The notes beneath the pieces were generated by a model, which saw only the letters and a program-made list of their open reading frames with translations, did not search any database and was not told the DNA's origin. Shown here one piece after another: positions 8,298-14,647 of a DNA stretch of 64,000 nt (positions within the stretch are counted from its first letter, which is position 1; each line of letters starts with the position of its first letter). Location of the stretch: positions 3,527,219 to 3,591,218 of the forward strand of contig NZ_CP094828.1 of assembly GCF_022865125.1 (NCBI RefSeq), written 5' to 3'. The DNA is from Acuticoccus sp. I52.16.1 (lineage in GTDB: Bacteria; Pseudomonadota; Alphaproteobacteria; Rhizobiales; Amorphaceae). A program made the translations under genes and the position numbers.

Positions 8298-9530
8298 TCA
8301 GCGCTCCTTGGACCGGAAGAGGCGGCCGATGCGGCGGAACCCTTCCACCAGGCCGCCCGGCAGGAAGATGACGACGATCATGAAGATGACGCCCAGCGTC
8401 AGATGCCAGCCTTCGCCCACGAACGGGGCCACAACGTAGACGACGGCATGGTCGAGCCACTGCGGCAGGAAGGAGAAGGCGTCGACCAGGGTGGAATCGC
8501 CCAGCGAGGAGAAGATGTTCTCGAAGTACTTGATGATCACCGCGCCGATGAACGGGCCGATCAGCGTACCGGCGCCGCCCAGGATGGTCATCAGCACGAC
8601 CTCGCCCGAGGCGGTCCACTGCATGCGCTCGGCGCCGGCGAGCGGGTCGACCACCGCCAGGAGCCCCCCCGCGAGACCGGCATACATGCCCGAAATGATG
8701 AAGGCGACGAGGGTGTAGGGCCGCGTGTTGAAGCCGACATAGGACATGCGCACCTGGTTCGACTTGATGCCGCGCAGCATCATGCCGAAGGGCGAGCGGG
8801 TGATCCGCAGCGCGATGTAGAAGGCGATCATCAGGCAGATGGCGCAGGTCCAGAACCCGGCCATGCCGGTGATCTGCACGCCGAAGATCTCCGCCCGCGG
8901 CACCGCGACGGCGGCGTCCCCGAACGCGGCGTCGATCACGCGCGGGTCGTCGCGCAGGACGCGCAGGCCGGTCTCGCCGTTGGTGATCGGCGTCAGCACC
9001 GAGTAGGCGAGGTTGTAGCACATCTGCGCGAAGGCGAGCGTCAGGATCGAGAAGTAGATGCCCGAGCGCCGCAGCGACACGTAGCCGATGACGACCGCGA
9101 AGACGCCCGCCATCAAGGTGGAGCAGACGATCGCCGGGATGATGTTCAGCGACAAGAGCTTGAACGACCACACCGCGGTGTAGGACCCGACGCCGAGGAA
9201 GGCGGCGTGCCCGAACGAGAGGTAGCCCGTCAGCCCGAACAGGATGTTGAAGCCGATCGCGAAGATCCCGTAGATCGCGAACCGCTGCATCAGGTCCGGG
9301 TAGGCCGCGCCGAACGGTTGCAGCCAGATCGGCATCGTGAAGACGACGATGCCGAAGAGGACCGTCATCACGATGTCGCGCTTGGGCGGCCACAGCGGGG
9401 CCATGTCCGGGCCGAGCGGCGGCAGCTGCGTCGGCACCGCACCGCTGGTCCGGTAGAAGGCCGACTGGCTCTTGGGCTTGTCGACGACGGGGGTGGCGAA
9501 GGGCGATTCGGTGTCGCGTGCCTGATCCAT
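8298..9530 (-). CDS. livM: ABC transporter permease LivM
   Basis: A 410-residue permease with ~10 hydrophobic segments. Residues 1-55 form a hydrophilic, Pro/Lys-containing cytoplasmic extension before the first helix. The LivM motif [16 protein letters not shown] and the later [14 protein letters not shown] region, which couples to the ATPase, are conserved. The final ~20 residues ([13 protein letters not shown]) form a basic cytoplasmic tail. It pairs with LivH to form the channel. The genes abut directly: livH stops at 9531 and livM starts at 9530. Confidence 0.92.
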   Translation of the reverse strand: MDQARDTESPFATPVVDKPKSQSAFYRTSGAVPTQLPPLGPDMAPLWPPKRDIVMTVLFGIVVFTMPIWLQPFGAAYPDLMQRFAIYGIFAIGFNILFGLTGYLSFGHAAFLGVGSYTAVWSFKLLSLNIIPAIVCSTLMAGVFAVVIGYVSLRRSGIYFSILTLAFAQMCYNLAYSVLTPITNGETGLRVLRDDPRVIDAAFGDAAVAVPRAEIFGVQITGMAGFWTCAICLMIAFYIALRITRSPFGMMLRGIKSNQVRMSYVGFNTRPYTLVAFIISGMYAGLAGGLLAVVDPLAGAERMQWTASGEVVLMTILGGAGTLIGPFIGAVIIKYFENIFSSLGDSTLVDAFSFLPQWLDHAVVYVVAPFVGEGWHLTLGVIFMIVVIFLPGGLVEGFRRIGRLFRSKER

Positions 9531-10547
9531 TTACGCCTCCATCACGCCTTTGCGGCCAAGCAGACCGCGCGGTCTGGTGAGCAGCACGACCACGGCGACG
9601 AGGTAGATGATGACTTGGTCGATGCCGGGGAGCAGGGACTTCACCTCGTTGAGGGAGGCGAAGGACTGCAGCATGCCAAGGAGGAACCCGGCGGCGACCG
9701 CGCCGGGGAGGGAGCCCATGCCGCCGACCACGACGACGACGAAGGAGAGCACCAGGAACTCCATGCCGATGTTGTAGTTGGGCGGCTGGATGCCGGTGTA
9801 GAGCGCGCCCGCCAGCCCCGCGACGACCGCGGCGAGCCCGAAGACGATGGTGAACCGGCGCTGGATGTTGATGCCGAGGAGCTGCACCGTCTCGCGGTCG
9901 GCCATGCCGGCGCGCACGACCATGCCGTAGGTGGTGAGATTGAGGAAGGCGAAGACGCCGCCGATGATGAGGACCGACGAGACGAGGTAGATCAGCCGCC
10001 ACCACGGGTAGGAGAGGTTGGCGTCGAGCCCCAGGATGGCGCCGATGTCGGCCGAGCCGCGCACGATCTCGGGCGGCTGCACCGGGATCGGATTGGCACC
10101 GAACCAGGCCTTGATGATCTCCGCCAGCACGATGGCGAGGCCGAAGGTGACGAGGATCTGCTCGGCGTGGGGCCGCTTGTAGAAGAAGCGGATGAGGCCG
10201 CGCTCCATCAGGATGCCGACGAGGAGCATGATCGGGATCGAGACCAGCAGCGAGATCGGGATCACCCAGTCGATGATCGCCGCGCCCGTGTCGCCGAACC
10301 AGGAGACCAGGTGAGGCTGCTCGATATAGGCCTCGAAGAAGGTGATCGATTCGTCGCGGACCCGCTCGGAGATGGTGAGCAGTTGCTGCACGCCGACGAC
10401 GCAGAAGGCGCCGAGCATGAACAGCGCCCCATGCGCGAAGTTGACGACGCCGAGCGTGCCGAACGTCAAGGTCAGGCCCAGCGCGATCAGCGCGTAGGCG
10501 CCGCCTTTGTCGAGCCCGTTGAGGATCTGGAGCAGTATGGCGTCCAT
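9531..10547 (-). CDS. livH: ABC transporter permease LivH
   Basis: A 338-residue polytopic permease of the LivH class. The N-terminal core shows GLDKGGAYALIALGLTLTFGTLGVVNFAHGA. The coupling-helix region is GGMGSLPGAVAAGFLLG. The first methionine of the open frame is at 10574, but ATG 10547 (MDAILLQIL) has GGTGGGAAGG 5 bp upstream and matches family starts. Relative to compact homologues it has extra sequence between the first helices (residues ~50-85). It is separated from the binding-protein gene livJ by a 332-bp gap with a strong hairpin. Confidence 0.92.
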   Translation of the reverse strand: MDAILLQILNGLDKGGAYALIALGLTLTFGTLGVVNFAHGALFMLGAFCVVGVQQLLTISERVRDESITFFEAYIEQPHLVSWFGDTGAAIIDWVIPISLLVSIPIMLLVGILMERGLIRFFYKRPHAEQILVTFGLAIVLAEIIKAWFGANPIPVQPPEIVRGSADIGAILGLDANLSYPWWRLIYLVSSVLIIGGVFAFLNLTTYGMVVRAGMADRETVQLLGINIQRRFTIVFGLAAVVAGLAGALYTGIQPPNYNIGMEFLVLSFVVVVVGGMGSLPGAVAAGFLLGMLQSFASLNEVKSLLPGIDQVIIYLVAVVVLLTRPRGLLGRKGVMEA

Positions 10548-10879
10548 CGAGCCTTCCCACCGTGATAGCCGCATGAATGCACCGGACCGCAGTCCCCTGG
10601 GGCTGCGGTCGCCGGACGTGTCGGTGCTGTCGAAGTCGAAGCGGTCCGGAGCCGCGTGCTCGCGGGGGGCGGGCCGCGCGGCCGCCGGTCCCTGCGGGCG
10701 ATGAGGGGCGGCGCCGTGCGTCGCCCGCTCGTCACGCTGGTGCGAACGCCGGCCGCCGCGCCCCGATCGGGATCGCTGCGGGCCGGCGCCGCCGCCTCGT
10801 GGTGTGGGAGGCGGGCGCCGGGGCCCGCCGTCCGCGTCGTCGAAGCGGGGTGCCCGTCACCGGGCGCCCGCGCCGTGCC
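10548..10879. other. livJ-livH intergenic region
   Basis: 332 bp without a credible gene; the short frames crossing it are very Arg/Ala-rich shadows. It carries the strong palindrome listed at 10585-10610. A second GGCGGGC/GCCCGCC hairpin lies near 10809-10828, close to the livJ stop. Neither has a T-run. Confidence 0.6.
10585..10610 (-). promoter_or_regulatory. Strong inverted repeat between livJ and livH
   Basis: GACCGCAG (10585-10592) pairs with CTGCGGTC (10603-10610), and the inner CCCC and GGGG extend the pairing around a tight loop. It lies ~38 bp upstream of the livH start. Lacking a T-run, it looks more like an mRNA-stabilising or processing stem than a full terminator. Such stems often keep binding-protein mRNA in excess over permease mRNA. 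Confidence 0.45.
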
Positions 10880-12232
10880 TCAGGCCGCGCAGCCGGCGAC
10901 CTCGTAGGGGCCGAGTTCGCCGCCGAAGATCGACGCGTCGTACGTGACGTCGGCGCGCGGGACGATCTTGTAGACCGGCAGCAGGTCGAACTCGGAGGAG
11001 GGCTTCTCGTTGCCGCGCACCACGAGCACGTCCTTGAAGCACTGGTGGTCGGTGTCGCGGTAGAGGGTCGGGCCGTTGCCCATGCCGTCGAACTCGAAGC
11101 CTTCGAGGGCCTTGATGACTTCCGGCGGGGCGAAGGTGCCGGCGGTCTCGACCGCGTTGGCGTAGAGGAGGGTCTGCACGTAGCAGGTGTGGGCCGCCTG
11201 CGAGGGCGGACGCCCGTATTCCTGGCCGAACGACTTGGCGAACGCCTGGCTGCCCGGGTTGTCCAGCATCCAGGACCAGTTGGAGGTGCCGAAGATGCCG
11301 GCGACGTTCTCGCCCGCGCCCTGGGCCATCAGCTCGGAGAACAGCGGCACGACGATCTCGAAGGTCTTGCCGTTGACCTGCTTCTCGCGCATGCCGAACT
11401 GCACCGCCTGCGTCAGCGAGTTCACGAGGTCGCCGCCGTAGTGGTTGAGGATGAGGACGTCCGCGCCGGAATTGAGAACCGGGGTGAGGTACTGCGAGAA
11501 GTCACCCGCGCCGAGCGGGGTGCGGACCGTCTGCGTGGTGCCCCAGCCCTGCTTCTCGGTGGCGTCCTTGATCGATTCTTCCTGCGTCCAGCCCCAGGTA
11601 TAGTCGGCGGTGAGGTGGTAGGCCTGACGGTCCTTGCCGTACGCCTCGGCGACGACCGCGCCCAGCGCCTGGCCGGACTGGTAGGCGTTGAAGAAGTGGC
11701 GGAAGCCGTAGCGGCGCTTGTCCTTGCCGGTGGTGTCGTTGGAGTGGGTGAGGCCGGCCATGAAGACCACGCCCATCTCCTGGCAGAGCGACTGCACGGC
11801 GATGGCGACGCCCGACGACGAGCCGCCGGACACCATGATGACGCCATCCTTCTCGATCATGCGGCGGGCGGAGGCGCGGGCGGCGTCGGACTTGGTCTGC
11901 GTGTCGCCGGTGACGAACTCGACCTTCTTGCCGAGGATACCGTTGCCCTTCAGGTTGGAGGGCTTGAAGGTGGTCATCATCCCGCCGTCGCCCTCGCCGT
12001 TGAGGTGCTTCACGGCGAGCTCGAAGGCGCGCAGCTCATCCTTGCCCTCTTCGGCGTAGGGGCCGGTCTGGGGCACGTTGAAGCCGAGCGTGACGGTGGA
12101 CCCGCTGGGGTTGTTACAGAACTCCTGGGCCCACGCGCCGCGGGTAAAGAAGGTCGGCGCCGCGAGGGCCGCCCCCGCGAGTGCTGTGCCGTGAAGAAAA
12201 CGACGGCGGGACGGCCGGATAATCTTTGTCAT
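10880..12232 (-). CDS. livJ: Liv-type ABC transporter substrate-binding protein with Tat signal
   Basis: A 450-residue periplasmic binding protein of the type I (Leu/Ile/Val, amide, urea) group. Residues 1-36 form a twin-arginine signal with SRRRFLHG and a hydrophobic stretch ending at AWAQ, so export of a folded protein is likely. The mature part begins VTLGFNVPQTGPYAEEGKDELRAFELAV, typical of the fold. ATG 12232 has GGGAGGAAAG just upstream; the frame runs 110 codons further without similarity. The ligand cannot be assigned: it could be a branched-chain amino acid, a short amide or urea. It is the first gene of the livJHMGF cluster and divergent from the unusual regulator at 12611. Confidence 0.88.
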   Translation of the reverse strand: MTKIIRPSRRRFLHGTALAGAALAAPTFFTRGAWAQEFCNNPSGSTVTLGFNVPQTGPYAEEGKDELRAFELAVKHLNGEGDGGMMTTFKPSNLKGNGILGKKVEFVTGDTQTKSDAARASARRMIEKDGVIMVSGGSSSGVAIAVQSLCQEMGVVFMAGLTHSNDTTGKDKRRYGFRHFFNAYQSGQALGAVVAEAYGKDRQAYHLTADYTWGWTQEESIKDATEKQGWGTTQTVRTPLGAGDFSQYLTPVLNSGADVLILNHYGGDLVNSLTQAVQFGMREKQVNGKTFEIVVPLFSELMAQGAGENVAGIFGTSNWSWMLDNPGSQAFAKSFGQEYGRPPSQAAHTCYVQTLLYANAVETAGTFAPPEVIKALEGFEFDGMGNGPTLYRDTDHQCFKDVLVVRGNEKPSSEFDLLPVYKIVPRADVTYDASIFGGELGPYEVAGCAA

Positions 12233-12610
12233 TTCTTTCCTCCCTGGGGGCGGGGCTGTGCCGCCCCTTGTCCACATCGTCCTGTATCGCGGCATTCCCG
12301 GCGCGCCACAACCGAACGGGTCGCGGTTGTCAAACATCTGTAAAGTTGCGCTGCGGCGCGATGCCCGGTTGTAAATTTGTGACCGGACGGTGGCGGGTCC
12401 ACGGCGCATGGCCACCTCGTTCAGGTTGCAAACTCGCTGTAAATCTGCACTGTAAACTTTCAGCGCGTTGACAAGCGGGGCGAGAATCTGGCGCTCGGGC
12501 CGTCGTTCCGGCGCCCGTCGCGCCGGCCGTACGGCGCAAAGCAAGAACCATAAGCCGACCACTCAGATCGCTCGACAAGGGCGGCGGGCCCGGCACCAGG
12601 GGAGACGCGC
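12233..12610. promoter_or_regulatory. Divergent control region between livJ and the HTH/DHp regulator
   Basis: This 378-bp gap separates two divergent transcription units. Its middle (about 12330-12475) is clearly more AT-rich than the flanks and holds five TGYAAA hexamers: 12339 (TGTAAA), 12370 (TGTAAA), 12427 (TGCAAA), 12438 (TGTAAA) and 12451 (TGTAAA). The last three are spaced 11 and 13 bp. Regulators related to RamB/PccR are known to bind TTTGCAAA-like sites, so the array is a plausible operator for the adjacent regulator. No clean -35/-10 pair was found. Confidence 0.55.
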
Positions 12611-14008
12611 ATGGCGACGGTGCAGCGCGTACCGATCGGCGACCGCATCCGGTCGCAGCGGCGCACACGCGGGGTGACGCAGCGCGACCTCGCGTCCTCC
12701 ATCGGCGTTTCGCCGGCCTACCTGTCGCTGATCGAGAGCGACAAGCGTCAGATCGGCGGCCGGCTGCTGAAGCGCATCGCCGAGCGGCTCGGCGTGCCGA
12801 CCGACGCCTTCACCGTCGTCAGCGACGACCGCCTCGCCTCCGATCTGCACGAGGTGGCCCAGCGCATCGAGGCCGCGCCGCCCGGCATGGCCGCGCCGCT
12901 GGTCGCCTTCTCGCCCGAGTGGGCGCGCGTGGTGCTGGAGCTGCACACCCGCGCCATGACCGCCGAGGCCCGCGCCTTCCGCCTCGCCGACCGCTTCGCC
13001 CGTGACCCGCAGTGGACCTCGTTCGCGCACGACATCCTGTCGCGCATCACCTCGATCCGCTCCGCCGCCGAGATCCTCTCCGACGATTCCCCCCTCGACG
13101 ACGCCCAGCGCGAGCGCTTTACCGACACCGTGGTCGCCGAGAGCGCCCGGCTGACGGACGTCGCGCGCGACATGATCGCCGCGTTGCAGTCGGGCACGGC
13201 GGTGGACGCGGCGGGGGCGGACGTGCGCGAGGTGGACGCCTTCCTGCACGACAACAACAACTACTTCGGCATGATCGAGACGCTCCTGGAGGCGCACCCG
13301 TTGCCGCCGCTGGAGGGATCGCCCAGCGTGCGCTTCGCCGCCGCCCGTCGCGCCGTCGAGGAGCGCTTCCCGACGATCGTCGACGACGTCGTCGCCGGCC
13401 ACGAGTTTCGCACCGAGGGGGCGGAGCGGCGCGCGCGCGGTGCCATCTGGCGCTACGCGGCCGGCGCGGCGATGATGCCCTACCGCCCCTTCCTGGAGGC
13501 CGCGCTCGACGCCCGCTACGACCTCGACGAGCTCGCCGCCCGCTTCCGCGCCAGCTTCGAGCAGGTGGCCCACCGCCTCGCGACGCTGCGCCGGCCGGGC
13601 GAGGACGGGGTGCCCTTCGCCTTCCTGCGCGTCGACCCGGCCGGCACCGTCTCCAAGCGCCTGTCGACCGCGGCACTGCGACTGCCCCTCTTCGGCGCCT
13701 GCCCGCTATGGGTGGTGTACGAGACGTTCGCCCAGCCCGGCCGCACGCTGAGCCAGATGGTCGACCTCGACGGCGAGCGGTTCCTGCTGGTGGCGCGCGC
13801 AGTGGAGAAGACGCCGCGCCGCCAGGCCCAGCCACCGACGCGATTCTCGGTCATGCTGGGGGTCGCGGCCGAGCACGCCGGCGACGTCATCTACGGCGAC
13901 ACCTACATCTCGCACCGCGACAGCGTCGTGACCTACGCGGGCTACGAATGCCTATCCTGCAAACGGGCCGGCTGCCAGCAGCGCGCCCATGGCGCCGAGG
14001 TGGTCTGA
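12611..14008 (+). CDS. XRE/short-chain acyl-CoA-type transcriptional regulator with embedded HisKA-like (DHp) segment
   Basis: A 465-residue predicted cytoplasmic regulator. Residues ~8-65 are an XRE-type helix-turn-helix (IRSQRRTRGVTQRDLASSIG, AYLSLIESDKRQIGG). Residues ~215-465 match the IrrE-remnant plus DUF2083 (ScfR) half of RamB/PccR-like regulators. That half has YRPFLEAALDARYDLDELA, FLRVDPAGTVSKR, and the cysteine motif Cys447-x2-Cys450-x4-Cys455. Between them, residues ~130-195 resemble a histidine-kinase dimerisation helix pair. AHDILSRITSIRSAAEIL (His140 in place of the phosphoacceptor) aligns position by position with SHEMRTPVTAVRSFAELL of the kinase encoded 3.6 kb downstream. No ATPase domain is present. 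GGGGAGACGCGC precedes ATG 12611. It starts an operon with a receiver, a small membrane protein and a symporter-kinase. Confidence 0.8.
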   Translation: MATVQRVPIGDRIRSQRRTRGVTQRDLASSIGVSPAYLSLIESDKRQIGGRLLKRIAERLGVPTDAFTVVSDDRLASDLHEVAQRIEAAPPGMAAPLVAFSPEWARVVLELHTRAMTAEARAFRLADRFARDPQWTSFAHDILSRITSIRSAAEILSDDSPLDDAQRERFTDTVVAESARLTDVARDMIAALQSGTAVDAAGADVREVDAFLHDNNNYFGMIETLLEAHPLPPLEGSPSVRFAAARRAVEERFPTIVDDVVAGHEFRTEGAERRARGAIWRYAAGAAMMPYRPFLEAALDARYDLDELAARFRASFEQVAHRLATLRRPGEDGVPFAFLRVDPAGTVSKRLSTAALRLPLFGACPLWVVYETFAQPGRTLSQMVDLDGERFLLVARAVEKTPRRQAQPPTRFSVMLGVAAEHAGDVIYGDTYISHRDSVVTYAGYECLSCKRAGCQQRAHGAEVV

Positions 14009-14009
14009 G

Positions 14010-14360
14010 ATGCGGGTCCTGGTGGTCGAGGACGAGCCCCATATCGCCGAGGCGCTGACCTTCCTGCTCCAGCGCGAGGGGCACGAGGTGACGGTCGTCG
14101 CCAGCGGAGCCGACGCCGGCGAGCGGTTGCGCGGCTGCGACCTCCTGGTGCTCGACATCATGTTGCCGGGCCGCTCCGGGTTCGACATCGCGCGCGACGC
14201 GCTGGCGCTCAGCGAGCGGCCCAAGATCTGCGTGTTGACCGCCAAGGGCCAGCGGGAGGACCGCGAGCGAATGCTCGGCATGGGCGTGGACGCGTTCGTG
14301 TCGAAGCCCTTCTCCAACAGTGAGCTGATGGAGACGGTGCGCGGCCTCGCCGCCTCGTGA
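14010..14360 (+). CDS. Single-domain response regulator (receiver only)
   Basis: A 116-residue CheY-like receiver with no output domain. The acidic pocket is Glu7-Asp8, the phosphoacceptor is Asp49 in LLVLDIMLPG, the switch threonine is Thr77 in VLTAKG, and the lysine is Lys99 in SKPF. ATG 14010 follows the upstream stop by one base. An upstream in-frame ATG at 13989 lies inside the previous gene and is less likely. With no DNA-binding domain it must pass its signal by protein contact or phosphotransfer. The neighbours offer a cognate kinase (14644) and a transcription factor with a phosphoacceptor-like His (12611). Confidence 0.92.
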   Translation: MRVLVVEDEPHIAEALTFLLQREGHEVTVVASGADAGERLRGCDLLVLDIMLPGRSGFDIARDALALSERPKICVLTAKGQREDRERMLGMGVDAFVSKPFSNSELMETVRGLAAS

Positions 14361-14647
14361 GCGCTGGCCATCCTCCTGGGGCCGACGCCCCGTCGCCGGA
14401 CCGCACGCCGCACGAGCCGCCCCCGGTCGAGGCGCTGCCGCCGCCGCGCGCCACACGCTCCGGCGCCCGCGCCGACGCGCGCACGGTCGTCGCGCTCGCG
14501 GGGCCGGTGCTGTTCACGCCGGCCGCGCTGCTGCTGGCCGACCGGCCGATGCGGGTGTTCGATGTGCCGGCGATCCTCGTCTACGTCTTCAGCGTCTGGC
14601 TCGTCGGCATCGGCCTCACCTGGCTCCTGTCGAGGCCGCCGCGATGA
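14357..14647 (+). CDS. Small two-helix membrane protein preceding symporter-kinase
   Basis: A 96-residue protein of unknown function. Residues 1-42 are a Pro/Ala/Arg-rich hydrophilic region. Residues ~43-62 (VVALAGPVLFTPAALLLAD) and ~68-91 (FDVPAILVYVFSVWLVGIGL) are two predicted transmembrane helices, followed by the short tail SRPPR. It starts at GTG 14357, overlapping the receiver stop as GTGA, and its stop overlaps the symporter-kinase start as ATGA. Both overlaps argue for a real, coupled gene. A small membrane ORF (CbrX) overlaps the cbrA symporter-kinase gene of Pseudomonas in a similar way. The analogy is positional, and I cannot claim homology. Confidence 0.72.
   Translation: MSAGHPPGADAPSPDRTPHEPPPVEALPPPRATRSGARADARTVVALAGPVLFTPAALLLADRPMRVFDVPAILVYVFSVWLVGIGLTWLLSRPPR

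Noticed and set aside
8016-10565. An 849-codon open frame antisense to livG, livM and livH
   Set aside because: Shadow of the permease genes, His/Asp/Glu-rich with no recognisable domain.
12468-12490. Perfect TTGACA before the HTH/DHp regulator
   Set aside because: No acceptable -10 box at 16-18 bp spacing; the following bases are GC-rich.
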